Shown one piece after another: positions 16,160 to 25,649 of a stretch of DNA of 64,000 nt. This DNA comes from Planctomycetota bacterium. GTDB taxonomy: Bacteria; Planctomycetota; Phycisphaerae; Sedimentisphaerales; Anaerobacaceae. The stretch spans positions 1 through 64,000 of the forward strand of contig VRUL01000005.1 of NCBI GenBank assembly GCA_019456145.1, written 5' to 3'. The translations under genes were made by a program, and so were the position numbers. Within the stretch, counting starts at the first letter, position 1, and each line of letters begins with the position of its first letter. A model generated the notes under the pieces. It saw only the letters and a list, made by a program, of their open reading frames with translations. It did not search any database and had not been told where the DNA came from.

Positions 16160-18298
16160 TTATTTTGCAACTTCCACAAGTTCTTGTCCCTGGTTCGTTG
16201 TTTCAGAAGTCTGCTGGAGTGACACGATTTCTATCGGCTCTATTTCCGTTTCGAGCACGATTTCGTCATAAGCTATCACCGGCAATGGGGGGACTGTTCG
16301 TGATAACATTGCTGCCAAAGAGGCCCGCAATCTCGAATCGCATAACAAAACTATTTTTTCAGCACCTTTGTCCGTTGCTGTTTTCCATGCCCCTGCTATT
16401 CTTGTACTTATAGCGATTGTCATTTCGGTGGGCAGAGCAAGATTTAGTGCATCGGCCTCCTGACGCAAGTTTGAAGTCATTTGATGTTCTAGTGCCGGTT
16501 CCAGTGTTATAGCCGAAATTTTACCGTTATCATCTTTGTACTGTTCTGTAATAGTTCTGTTGAGGCGTTTTCGAACCATCTCTGTTAAAGTAACAGGGTT
16601 TTTGGTTTTTGAGGCGTTTTCTCCAAGTGATTCAAGTATGGCCGTCAAATCACGAATGGGTATTCCATCCTTCAGGAGTTTTTTTAGCACATGTTGAAGC
16701 AGTCCAATATGCACTTCTTTGTCGGCGCCAACAACTTCACCCACCAACGACGGTTGAGTTTTGCGAAGCCTATCAACAAGAAGCTGTACGTCTTCGCGTG
16801 TCAACAATTCGTCGGCATGTATTTTCAGAGTTTCCGATAGATGCGTAATAAAGACCGATTCCGGGTCAATCACCGTATATCCGCCCAATTCAGCTTTTTC
16901 CTTTTCGGTTTCAGCAATCCACAAAGCGGGCAGGCCGTAAACAGGTTCGGTTGTTTCTATGCCCTCTACTTTGTCTTGTACAGCCCCGGAATCCATAGCG
17001 AGAAACATATTTGGCATTAATCGTCCCTTTGCTACGATATGGTCGAAAAGCTTGATCTCATAAGTATTTGGCTTAAGGTTGATATTATCCCTTAGGCGGA
17101 CCAGTGGAATAATAATGCCGAGTTGCTGGGCAAATTTTCTCCGCAGTGCCCCAATACGATCGAATATAGTGCTCTCTTTACGAGGGTCGACCATGCTGAT
17201 CAATCTTACACCGACGTGGACGGAAATGATGTCTACATCCAGCATATCTTCAACGGGTTGCTTCTGGGCTTTTGTTTTTTGCGATGGTATTTCGCTTTTC
17301 TTCTCACGGTCTTTCTCATGTTTTGCCACCAGTCGTCCTGTAAACCCGGCAGTTACAGCCAACAATATAAAAGGTATTTTTGGCAGTCCGGGCACAAACA
17401 CCATCAAACCGATGATGACCGCTGCTGTAAACAACGGCTGGCTGGTCCTGAGAAACTGCTTGCTCAGGTCCTGGCTGACACTGTGGCGTGAGGAGATTTT
17501 AGTTACTAAAAATCCGGAGCTTATGGAAATTATCATTGACGGTATTTGACTGACAAGCCCGTCACCGATGGAAAGAATGGAATATGTTCTTACGGCATCT
17601 GGAACAGTCATGCCCCGTGAATACCCCATAGCTATTCCGCCGATGATGTTAACGGCAGTGATTATGATTCCGGCCTTAGCGTCTCCCCGGATAAATTTGC
17701 TGGCGCCATCCATCGCACCGTAAAATTCACTTTCCTTGACAATTTTTTCACGGCGCTCATTAGCCTGGGTTTCTGTAATAGTTCCAGCGTTAAGGTCTGC
17801 GTCGATTGCCATTTGCTTACCAGGCATAGCATCAAGTGTGAAACGAGCAGAAACTTCACTTATTCGCTCTGCCCCTTTGGTGACTACAATAAATTGTATA
17901 ACGAAAAGTATTAGAAAAATTACCAGTCCAACGACGAAACTGCCGCCGGCGACGAAGTCACCGAATGTCTGGATAATTTTTCCGGCATTGCCCTGTAGTA
18001 ATATCAATCTTGTGGAAGCGACGTTAAGAGAAAGGCGAAACAGAGTTACGACAAGTAGCAGTGAAGGAAAAGCAGATAATTCGAGGGCTTCTTTTGAATA
18101 CAGAGTCACTATTAGAACAGCCACAGCCATCGATATACTACAGGCCAGGAGCATATCCATTAACGGTGTTGGTATACGGATTAACAGTGTGGCAAGGATT
18201 GTTACCATGCCAACGGCCATAATGAGATTGCTGCGAGAGGCACTGGATGCGTCGAGCGCTTCAAGTTTTGATGAATTCAATTTATCAGAGACTGCCAT
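16160..18298 (-). CDS. flhA: Flagellar export gate protein FlhA
   Basis: The 712-residue protein has the standard FlhA plan: about eight membrane helices in residues 24-330, the FHIPEP-type loop (GAMDGASKFIRGDAKAGIIIT), a charged linker, and a large cytoplasmic domain that docks export chaperones. It forms the nonameric inner-membrane ring of the type III export apparatus. The length is usual for the family. Confidence 0.97.
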   Translation of the reverse strand: MAVSDKLNSSKLEALDASSASRSNLIMAVGMVTILATLLIRIPTPLMDMLLACSISMAVAVLIVTLYSKEALELSAFPSLLLVVTLFRLSLNVASTRLILLQGNAGKIIQTFGDFVAGGSFVVGLVIFLILFVIQFIVVTKGAERISEVSARFTLDAMPGKQMAIDADLNAGTITETQANERREKIVKESEFYGAMDGASKFIRGDAKAGIIITAVNIIGGIAMGYSRGMTVPDAVRTYSILSIGDGLVSQIPSMIISISSGFLVTKISSRHSVSQDLSKQFLRTSQPLFTAAVIIGLMVFVPGLPKIPFILLAVTAGFTGRLVAKHEKDREKKSEIPSQKTKAQKQPVEDMLDVDIISVHVGVRLISMVDPRKESTIFDRIGALRRKFAQQLGIIIPLVRLRDNINLKPNTYEIKLFDHIVAKGRLMPNMFLAMDSGAVQDKVEGIETTEPVYGLPALWIAETEKEKAELGGYTVIDPESVFITHLSETLKIHADELLTREDVQLLVDRLRKTQPSLVGEVVGADKEVHIGLLQHVLKKLLKDGIPIRDLTAILESLGENASKTKNPVTLTEMVRKRLNRTITEQYKDDNGKISAITLEPALEHQMTSNLRQEADALNLALPTEMTIAISTRIAGAWKTATDKGAEKIVLLCDSRLRASLAAMLSRTVPPLPVIAYDEIVLETEIEPIEIVSLQQTSETTNQGQELVEVAK

Positions 18299-18341
18299 TA
18301 AGATTTATTCTCCAAAGCAGAGTATGCCTTGATTAATCCTT

Positions 18342-18737
18342 TTATGAACTCGCCTCGGCTCCAGGGCCAAGAATTTCTTTTATTCTGATCGCGAACTTGT
18401 CTTCGACTACAACAATATTTCCGATAGCGAACTTGACATCTTTTAGATACAAATCTGCCGGTGTATCAATAGTTTTATCGAGCTTCAATACTGAACCGGG
18501 GCTAAACTGCAAGAGTTGCTGGATTGGTACTTTTGTCCGGCCAATGACAACCGTAACAGGCACTTCCATATCCAGCAAGATATCGATACTTGTGCCGGTA
18601 CCTGTAGGTTGAGTTTCGGCTGCTTCGGAGAATTCGACAGATTGTGCTTGTGTTTTGGAGTCTTCCTGACCAGCTTCATTTTGCTGATCCTGCTTTTCTT
18701 CGGTCTTTTCTTCTGTAGCTTCTGTAGTCTCAGCCAT
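18342..18737 (-). CDS. fliN: Flagellar motor switch protein FliN
   Basis: The 131-residue product has an acidic Gln/Glu-rich N-terminus and a C-terminal SpoA/C-ring domain (about 50-126) with the typical ILLDMEVPVTVVIGRTKV, LLQFSPGSVLKLD and VEDKFAIRIKEIL. FliN forms the lower rim of the C-ring and helps the export ATPase dock. It lies 47 bp from fliM on the same strand. Confidence 0.95.
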   Translation of the reverse strand: MAETTEATEEKTEEKQDQQNEAGQEDSKTQAQSVEFSEAAETQPTGTGTSIDILLDMEVPVTVVIGRTKVPIQQLLQFSPGSVLKLDKTIDTPADLYLKDVKFAIGNIVVVEDKFAIRIKEILGPGAEASS

Positions 18738-18784
18738 ATTTCTTTTTTCTTTCTAATTGTTAACTGGGTAAAATAATTTATTTT

Positions 18785-19744
18785 TCATTGTGCACTGCAT
18801 AGCTCCGTGATTACAACCGCGTATTTGCCGGATGATTTTGCGGGCTGACCGCGAAAAAGAATTCGGCCTTCGACTATCAGCTCGACTGGCTCATGTATTT
18901 TTTTATCAAGCAATAGTATGTCTCCGGCACCAAGACTCATCACTTCTTCAAAAGTAAGTACTGTAGAAGCTAATTGAGCTGTAACAGAGAGCAGCATTTT
19001 CTGGAGATGGTCGAGAATTGTTTTCGAGATCTCCTGGGCTGAGAAATCCTCGCTGTTTTGTACGTTTTTCTCTACAATCGGTTTTAGATTTTCGCAGAAT
19101 ATTAAAAAGTAAGCTTCCGGACTGTTTTCCGAGTTCGCTTTCTTTACGCTAAAAGTAATCTTGCAGAGTTCTTCGGTTCCCTGCAATTCAATGGGCATCT
19201 GATCTTTGACAATATTTTTGGCCGGTTTCAAATTGTTGTTGTCATAAGTTTTGGAAAAGGCCTCAACGAGGGCAGAAACAATGTCTAATAAAAGCGACAC
19301 TTCCAGTTGTGACAGTTCCCTGTTTGAATCTTCCTTGGATTCGGTATCCCCAAGCACTTGTGTTGTCCAGGTAATTGCGCTTTGGACAGGTATGGCAATA
19401 AGCCCAAATGGATTTTCCTGGATCTCACCAAAAGCTATGTAGTAATAACTTTGTTCATTGTCCGGATCAATAAGTTCATTTGCAAAGTGTTGTGTAATCG
19501 AAACAATTGTCACATCGAAGTCACCATGGAATAGTTGAGTAAAATTCTCAGTGCATGTATGTGCCACGTTTTGCGTGAAGCTGTCAAGCTTATTGAGTTG
19601 ATTGATACTAAAATAGTGGGGCTGGCGCCAATCATATTCAGTAGCTTCGATTCGTTTAGTGACCTCTATCGGTTTGGAACCGAGAGCGAGAAGAATCTTT
19701 TGTACTATCGGTTTACTCAGGTTGTTATTAACTGAGTTGCTCAT
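18785..19744 (-). CDS. fliM: Flagellar motor switch protein FliM, atypical N-terminus
   Basis: The 319-residue protein aligns in order with FliM: an HYFSINQLNKLDSFTQNVA middle domain, then a C-terminal SpoA domain (VMSLGAGDILLLDKKI, VEGRILFRGQPAKSSGKYAV). The usual CheY-binding N-terminal peptide (LSQxEIDxLL) is not seen. The start reads MSNSVNNNLSKPIVQKILLA, only a faint echo. The ATG overlaps the fliL stop by 4 bp. Confidence 0.92.
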   Translation of the reverse strand: MSNSVNNNLSKPIVQKILLALGSKPIEVTKRIEATEYDWRQPHYFSINQLNKLDSFTQNVAHTCTENFTQLFHGDFDVTIVSITQHFANELIDPDNEQSYYYIAFGEIQENPFGLIAIPVQSAITWTTQVLGDTESKEDSNRELSQLEVSLLLDIVSALVEAFSKTYDNNNLKPAKNIVKDQMPIELQGTEELCKITFSVKKANSENSPEAYFLIFCENLKPIVEKNVQNSEDFSAQEISKTILDHLQKMLLSVTAQLASTVLTFEEVMSLGAGDILLLDKKIHEPVELIVEGRILFRGQPAKSSGKYAVVITELCSAQ

Positions 19745-20331
19745 TGTATGGCGAAACCTTCCTTAAAAAGTATCCGTCTGATCTGTGGTTTTGCATCCGG
19801 GAAAAGCATTTCATTGAAAGCATCAAGTATTTGTAATTGAATACGCTTAAGGTTTTTATCACCTCTGGCATCTTCGAGTGTCAGACTGGCCAGGTAAATA
19901 GCAAGCCAGTTTTTCAGGCGGGGTTTTTTCTCCTCAATGAATATTTCACCTGTACTTTTTTCCCAATCGGTGCTTATTTCCATTGTTATAGTTGCCCGTA
20001 CATAACGTGTTACACCAGGTACATCAAGGTTTGCCACAACTGGTTCTAAATGATAATACCAAGTCTTTTCGGAGCCTGTTGGTGAATCAGATGTATTTAG
20101 ATATTCTGCCTTAGCGGGGTCGTATTTTTGTGAAGAATCAGTTGTTTCCGGCGAGGAAGTGCCGGCAAATAACCGACCAAGAACAAAACCGGAACCAGCA
20201 AGAAGAACTATAACAGCTGCCATTATTATCCACGTCAAGATACTAATATTTTTTACTTTTGTCTGCTGGGGCTGTTCTTCATTTTCTGTTTTTTCCTCTT
20301 CTATCTTTTCTTTATCATCTGTATCAGCCAT
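19741..20331 (-). CDS. fliL: Flagellar basal-body-associated protein FliL
   Basis: The 196-residue protein has an acidic cytoplasmic N-terminus, one membrane helix (about 30-53, ILTWIIMAAVIVLLAGSGFV) and a periplasmic FliL domain (YHLEPVVANLDVPGVTRYVRAT to the C-terminus, ending in RRILFKEGFAIQ). FliL surrounds the stators and supports their function. It is translationally coupled to fliM. Confidence 0.92.
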   Translation of the reverse strand: MADTDDKEKIEEEKTENEEQPQQTKVKNISILTWIIMAAVIVLLAGSGFVLGRLFAGTSSPETTDSSQKYDPAKAEYLNTSDSPTGSEKTWYYHLEPVVANLDVPGVTRYVRATITMEISTDWEKSTGEIFIEEKKPRLKNWLAIYLASLTLEDARGDKNLKRIQLQILDAFNEMLFPDAKPQIRRILFKEGFAIQ

Positions 20332-20367
20332 TATTTTTTGCCTCAGCTACTTTTAAACAATGGTTAG

Positions 20368-21876
20368 TCAAGCTAACTGCAAGACACCTTCCTGGCGATA
20401 ACGGTGGATCTTGCCTCGTAAAGTTCGGTCGCTGATACCTAATATCTTTGCAGCCTTTGTCTGGTTACCCCCGGTTTGGTCCAGCGTATCTAAGATTGCC
20501 TGCCTCTCCACCTGGTTAAGTGGCATGCCGGCCAGTCCTGAAACTGGTGTTTGACCGTTACTAATTGACAAGTTATTTTCCTGCGGGAGCGGCTGTAGTT
20601 CGTCAAAGAGCCACGATACATCAGCTAAAGATAGGTTCGGCCCATTTCCCAGAATCAATGATGTCAGAACGACATTTCGTAATTGCCGAATATTTCCTGG
20701 CCAATGGTATTTTGCAAAAATATTCATCATCGCCGAGTCAAGTTTAGTAATATGACGTTGTACCTGCCTTGCATAAACGTTTACAAAATGCCAAACAAGG
20801 TCCGGCAGGTCCTCACTCCGCTGTTTTAAGGGTGGGACAATCAGTCTTACTCCGCAGAGCCGATAATAAAGGTCCTGACGAAACCGGCCTTCGGCAACTT
20901 CTTGCAATAAGTCCTTATTGGTAGTACTTATTATTCGCACATCGACTCTAATGCTGTCGTTTCCTCCGACACGTTCAAAATCCTGCTGTTCAAGCACCCG
21001 CAATAGTTTTGCCTGGAATTTTATTGGAGTTTCTGTGATTTCGTCGAGCAGCAGGGTTCCGCCATGTGCCATTTCGAATCGTCCTTTGCGCTGAGTGTAA
21101 GCCCCGGTGAAAGCACCTTTCTCATGGCCAAAGAGTTCGCTTTCAAGCAGTGAGTCGCTTAATGCCGCACAATTAACTTTCACGTATGGTCCCAGTGCTC
21201 TTTTGCTATGGTGATGAATGAGAAAAGAAATCAGCTCTTTTCCTGTTCCGCTTTCGCCGCTTACCAAAACCGGAGCTGAAGTAGGAGCTATTTTTTTAGC
21301 CAAATCAACAGTTCGAGCCAGTTTTAAGCTTCTGCCCACTATTCTATAGAGGGCACGAGTGCCATTCTGAACCATGTCGCAACTGTGGACATTGTGGTTG
21401 GGTAGGGAAGTATCTAATAAAGCCTCTATTTTCTGACGATTAAGGGGTTTGATGAGGAAATCACAACAGCCTGCACGGATAGCTTCGATAACTGTTTCGG
21501 CAATTTGTTGTGGATTTTGTCCTTTTCGTTTCTTGGCTTCGGCTATCATAATCACCGGCATTTCCGGTGAATTTGCCTTAATTTCATGAACCAATTTGAA
21601 ACCATCTTTGGGCTGATCCATGTGAGTGACACTAAATACTAGATCATAATCGTACTTGTCGAGAAAATCGACGGCGGTCTTTTTGTTAGCGGCAACAGTT
21701 CCGCAAATGTCTTTGCGGGCTAATATCTCAAGCAGGAATCGAGTCGATTCCTGGTCGTTGTCAACTATCAACACGTTTGTGATCGAGTTCCTTTTTTGTG
21801 ACTCATCGCAAAAGGGGTCTCTGGTCCGGTCTTTTTTATGAATTGGTTTTATATTGTGTGTTTCGCTTTTATTCAC
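20368..21876 (-). CDS. NtrC-family sigma-54 activator with degenerate receiver (FlrC-like)
   Basis: The 502-residue protein has a receiver-like domain (about 32-150), an AAA+ sigma-54 interaction domain (about 175-400) with Walker A GESGTGKE, intact GAFTGA loop and LLLDEIT Walker B, and a Fis-type HTH at the C-terminus (NQTKAAKILGISDRTLRGK). At the phospho-acceptor position of the receiver a Thr (T84 in FSVTHMDQPKDG) replaces Asp, although D39 and the IKP lysine remain. It therefore probably does not use ordinary phosphorylation. It lies among flagellar genes preceded by sigma-54 promoters, which fits a FlrC/FlgR-type role. Confidence 0.9.
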   Translation of the reverse strand: MNKSETHNIKPIHKKDRTRDPFCDESQKRNSITNVLIVDNDQESTRFLLEILARKDICGTVAANKKTAVDFLDKYDYDLVFSVTHMDQPKDGFKLVHEIKANSPEMPVIMIAEAKKRKGQNPQQIAETVIEAIRAGCCDFLIKPLNRQKIEALLDTSLPNHNVHSCDMVQNGTRALYRIVGRSLKLARTVDLAKKIAPTSAPVLVSGESGTGKELISFLIHHHSKRALGPYVKVNCAALSDSLLESELFGHEKGAFTGAYTQRKGRFEMAHGGTLLLDEITETPIKFQAKLLRVLEQQDFERVGGNDSIRVDVRIISTTNKDLLQEVAEGRFRQDLYYRLCGVRLIVPPLKQRSEDLPDLVWHFVNVYARQVQRHITKLDSAMMNIFAKYHWPGNIRQLRNVVLTSLILGNGPNLSLADVSWLFDELQPLPQENNLSISNGQTPVSGLAGMPLNQVERQAILDTLDQTGGNQTKAAKILGISDRTLRGKIHRYRQEGVLQLA

Positions 21877-21880
21877 TTTT

Positions 21881-22804
21881 TTAGTACTCCGTTTTTTTAG
21901 TTACAAGGTACATTTTGGATTCGTTTATCAGCGTATTAGGTTTGTCTTTCAGATACCAATCAATCAATTTGCTTCTGGCTTTGCCCAAATCTGCCCATGG
22001 CGAGTTAGGATATTCGGCGATTAGTTGTTTATACATTTGCATTGCCGTTGGCGGGTCATCGTTTCGCAGGCAGTTGCCTATTTGAAATAAGAGCCAGTCT
22101 TTATGCCGGGGCAGGTTGGTCTCATTCTTACTCATACGACTAAGAGCTTCCTGGTAACACTTTGCGGCTTCTCTTAAGCAACGGCTGTTGAATAAAATCT
22201 CAGCCAGCTCAAAAGGATTATGCAGTTGGTCAGGGTCTTGAGATAGATTTTTGAGTATTTGCAAGGTTTGGTCGGTTATCTGTTCGTACGATAACTTACG
22301 TTCGTTTTTTTTAGGCGTCTGTTCTTGAGGTGTATTTGTATCAGATAAAGTTTTACCAGTTTCGGTTTTGCGTAAAGACCCGACAACAATGAAAGGTTTG
22401 GGAGTTTGGCCCTTTGGTTTGAATACGACGGATCTGATTCGTCTAATTATCTCTCTAAGCTCGATTTTGCCCTGGCTGTCCTGAGTATCTTTGGGAGTAC
22501 TGATTCTGGCTTGCCATAGTTGGCGACCAAGATGAGTAGTCGGGCTTTTTGAGATGAGCAAATTATGTTGAGGCAATGAAACGGGACCGGAATCCTCATC
22601 ATTAACCGTTTCGAGTTTTTCCGTGAGTGTTTCAGCATATCCGTTTGGTGTTATTAGGCAAACAGCTAAAAATGAAAGGTTAAATATGTAAAGGCAAAGT
22701 CTGAGAGTCAGGAACAAAGATCTTATAGGTTTTGGATCATAACTTCGCAAGTCTCTTTGACTTTGTTCAGAATTTCGGAGTTGTTTTTTATTTTTCATTT
22801 CCAT
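21881..22804 (-). CDS. TPR-containing protein with N-terminal membrane segment
   Basis: The 307-residue protein has a basic N-terminus, one hydrophobic stretch (about 31-50, LRLCLYIFNLSFLAVCLITP) that looks like a signal peptide or anchor, a Pro/Thr-rich middle, and a C-terminal TPR-like repeat region (about 185-285; DQLHNPFELAEILFNSRCLR, LFQIGNCLRNDDPPTAM). It overlaps the larger TPR/STN gene upstream by 10 bp, so the two are co-translated. The function is unknown; it may form an envelope complex with the larger protein. Confidence 0.6.
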   Translation of the reverse strand: MEMKNKKQLRNSEQSQRDLRSYDPKPIRSLFLTLRLCLYIFNLSFLAVCLITPNGYAETLTEKLETVNDEDSGPVSLPQHNLLISKSPTTHLGRQLWQARISTPKDTQDSQGKIELREIIRRIRSVVFKPKGQTPKPFIVVGSLRKTETGKTLSDTNTPQEQTPKKNERKLSYEQITDQTLQILKNLSQDPDQLHNPFELAEILFNSRCLREAAKCYQEALSRMSKNETNLPRHKDWLLFQIGNCLRNDDPPTAMQMYKQLIAEYPNSPWADLGKARSKLIDWYLKDKPNTLINESKMYLVTKKTEY

Positions 22805-25359
22805 CTTCCTAAAAGGGCCAAAGCCGCTCTATCATAATTTTTCTGTCGATTGTAGGCCTTTGCCATGAGTACTAATGTTTTTTGCTTTATTTGCTCTGAA
22901 GGCGGTAAGTCTAAAAGCTGTGAGCAGACAGATATAGCTTGAGAAACCTGACCGAGTCTCAAGCAAATCTCAGCCAACTTAAGGGCGGTTTCGTGCCCCA
23001 AAGGTCCGGATTCTGTCAGTACAAGAATTTCAGTCAATTTTTTATGGGCAAGATTTAAACTGCCTTTATCAATGTAGCAATTACTTAATTCAAAAAATAA
23101 TTTTGCCTTTAGCTGTGGGTCAGGGATATACTCGGCCCTATCACCAAGTATCGCAATAGCCTTATCAACCAAACCCATTGCCCGGAGCGTTTTACTTTTG
23201 AGCAGTAATATCTCAATAGATTCTTTCTGTGAAAATTGTGAGGAATATGCGCCTTCTAACACATCAAGCGCCTGAACATAATTCTGCTGTTTTATATATC
23301 CTCCAATTAATGCTGAGATAGTCTCTACGTATTCATCTCTGGAGAGTTGCCCTGTAAGTGCGTATCGGAAAGCACCACAGGCGGTCTCGATTTTACCCAA
23401 ATCCAAATTGGTTTTTCCTAAGAGAAAATAAGCAGAATGCAGATCTTTATTTTTGCGATTCTTTATAAGGCCGATGTATCGGGTCAACCATTTTTCCGCA
23501 GATTCGGAGTCTTCCATATAGTAGAAACATTTGCCTGCTCCAAGAGCAGCAGCTCTTTGTGATTCAGATGAGAGGCTGAGATTATAAACTTTGCTGTAGA
23601 GCCGTGCAGCTTCGGTATTAAGCCCTGCTTTGGCTGTAGTATCAGCAAGGTAAAGGTAAGCCGTTCCGGCGATTTCTGTATCTGGGAATTGCTCGACAAG
23701 CTGCTTCAAATCCAGGCGCCCGGCAGGATAATTGCGCATACTAATTTTCAGTCTACTTGAGTTTAACAAAGCAAATGGCGCTAAAGATGATCGCGCAAAG
23801 CGATTAGCCACCAATTTGTATTCTGCCATAGCCTCGGCAGCCCGGTCTTTTTGAGTGTGCAAGAGGCCCAGTGCAAAGTGAACGTTTGCAAGACGCTTAT
23901 CCGCTGGAAACCTAAGCAAAAATTTTTGCCAGAGTGAAACGGCTTCTTTGCTAAGAATGGATATATATTCTGAAACATTGGTGTACCTGGCAGGATTGGA
24001 AATAATTAGTACGCCTTTTTCTCCCGTTCGCGACAACAAACCGACACAGCCGGCCGCTGTTGTTGCGAATTGCTGTGTTGTCACCGCCGGCAGATACAAA
24101 TAAACCAGTCGTTTACGGGTGCCGAGTTCATCAGCAGCTAAATTCCAGTGAAGATCAACAGCCGCATTGGCGGCAAATCTGGCCAGCAGCTCCTCAACCG
24201 GTGCGCCGTTGCAAGTGACGTCATAGCGAGTCAGCCCGCCCTTGTTATTTAATTGCTGGATCTGTGGGCCAAGAACGGCGAGGTTCAATTGCTCCGAGCC
24301 GGACTTTAGAAAGGTTCGAAGTTGTGTTTCATTAAGCCCGATAAAAGGCTCGTTCGCTGCACGAAGGTTACCCCACAAATATTCGGGGAGGTTTTTATCG
24401 GCATCACAAAGGAATAGCACTTTTCTTGAAACTGCCTCGGCAGTCAGAAAGTAACAATCTCTTTTTAGCGACAAAGCCCAGTCTCTTTCAAGGCCTATTG
24501 CGTCAATCAAGGCAATTGCCTGGTAAGCTTTGATTCGTGCGTTCAGGTATTGTTTTTTTTGCATTTCAAGTAAGCTACAGTGATAATGAGCAACTACTCT
24601 TACAGCAGGAGAGTTACTTTTCAAAACTTTTCTTAGCAGACGAGCGGCCTGTTCGTAATCGGCGGTTCTTTCCATACACAAAGCTATCTGCAGTTGAAGA
24701 AAATCCCTCATTAAGTCTTCTCTGGGACTTACTGGAAGGCTCTTGTGAAGTTTTTCATAGATAAGCAAAGCCTGGTCATAATCTTCATTGAGATAGAAGG
24801 TTTGGGCAACTTTCAAGGACAAAGGTTGTGTCGAGTCAAGTGTGGGACCTGGCTTTTGGATTTTTAGTGGTGTTACCTGGTCAGTTTCGGCAACTGGTGG
24901 TTGAGAAGCCTGTGTTTTGTGTAAGGCAGGTTTAATTTGGCCAGTAGATCCTGACGGCGATTTCAAGATGGCATACAGCAGCATTGCCGAAATAAGAACA
25001 ATACTGCCGGTAAGGGCTTTCTGGACAAATGAAAAACGCTTATATCTCTTTGGAACCATTAGTATTGGTCTTGTATCAGAAGATTGCGAAGTACCGGCGT
25101 ACCGGGCATCTTCCAGAGATTTGTAAAAATCTTCGTCTCCGGTAAAAACTTGTTTTGCTGAGAGTTCCTCGTAGACTGGGCCTGCGAATAATCCACTGTC
25201 CGACGGTACTTCTACGTCATTCTCCAATACCTGTGTTTCAGGGGAATACTCGAGATTGCTTTTTTGCTCATCTTTTGCTTTGGAGCGGATTTTTTTTACT
25301 CTTTCGAGCCAGTCACGGCCCAAATCCCCCAGATTGGTTTTTTTCTTTTCTTTTGCCAT
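22795..25359 (-). CDS. Large single-pass membrane protein with TPR repeats and an STN-like domain
   Basis: The 854-residue protein has a charged cytoplasmic N-terminus (about 1-112), one membrane helix (about 114-135), and a periplasmic portion filled with TPR-like helical repeats (about 180-310 and 470-850). Between them, about residues 378-453, a short alpha/beta piece (EELLARFAANAAVDLHWN ... FATTAAGCVGLL) resembles the STN domain of secretins and TonB receptors. It is the first gene of the long minus-strand flagellar unit and has a sigma-54 promoter 78 bp upstream. I know no named flagellar protein with this architecture. Confidence 0.6.
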   Translation of the reverse strand: MAKEKKKTNLGDLGRDWLERVKKIRSKAKDEQKSNLEYSPETQVLENDVEVPSDSGLFAGPVYEELSAKQVFTGDEDFYKSLEDARYAGTSQSSDTRPILMVPKRYKRFSFVQKALTGSIVLISAMLLYAILKSPSGSTGQIKPALHKTQASQPPVAETDQVTPLKIQKPGPTLDSTQPLSLKVAQTFYLNEDYDQALLIYEKLHKSLPVSPREDLMRDFLQLQIALCMERTADYEQAARLLRKVLKSNSPAVRVVAHYHCSLLEMQKKQYLNARIKAYQAIALIDAIGLERDWALSLKRDCYFLTAEAVSRKVLFLCDADKNLPEYLWGNLRAANEPFIGLNETQLRTFLKSGSEQLNLAVLGPQIQQLNNKGGLTRYDVTCNGAPVEELLARFAANAAVDLHWNLAADELGTRKRLVYLYLPAVTTQQFATTAAGCVGLLSRTGEKGVLIISNPARYTNVSEYISILSKEAVSLWQKFLLRFPADKRLANVHFALGLLHTQKDRAAEAMAEYKLVANRFARSSLAPFALLNSSRLKISMRNYPAGRLDLKQLVEQFPDTEIAGTAYLYLADTTAKAGLNTEAARLYSKVYNLSLSSESQRAAALGAGKCFYYMEDSESAEKWLTRYIGLIKNRKNKDLHSAYFLLGKTNLDLGKIETACGAFRYALTGQLSRDEYVETISALIGGYIKQQNYVQALDVLEGAYSSQFSQKESIEILLLKSKTLRAMGLVDKAIAILGDRAEYIPDPQLKAKLFFELSNCYIDKGSLNLAHKKLTEILVLTESGPLGHETALKLAEICLRLGQVSQAISVCSQLLDLPPSEQIKQKTLVLMAKAYNRQKNYDRAALALLGRWK

Positions 25360-25436
25360 AACATCTAATCTTTAGTTCGACTACAACATCTGCCACCCAA
25401 ATTCAGAGAGTATTTGAGCACCTTTCTTAAATACAG

Positions 25437-25452
25437 AGCAATAATTGTGCCA
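25437..25452 (-). promoter_or_regulatory. Sigma-54 promoter of the TPR/fliL-fliA unit
   Basis: On the minus strand the site reads TGGCAC-AATTA-TTGCT, a perfect match to the sigma-54 -24/-12 consensus with correct spacing. Transcription would start near 25426, about 67 bases before the ATG of the 854-aa protein. The following genes are close or overlapping down to fliA. Confidence 0.85.
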
Positions 25453-25649
25453 GATTGGGGCAAGGGGGCTTTGAAAGGGGTGTTTGAGTTCTTTTTGCTG
25501 TAAAAACCACTCTTTTTGTCTTTGAGATAGTATTTAAGGCTGGACGAAGTGTTAGGATTTTATACGAGCCGATAAATTTTCCTACAGGAATCATTTCATA
25601 TTTGAGGTGAAATATCTTGCGTGTTAGTTTGCAGTTACCGTATGGGAAG

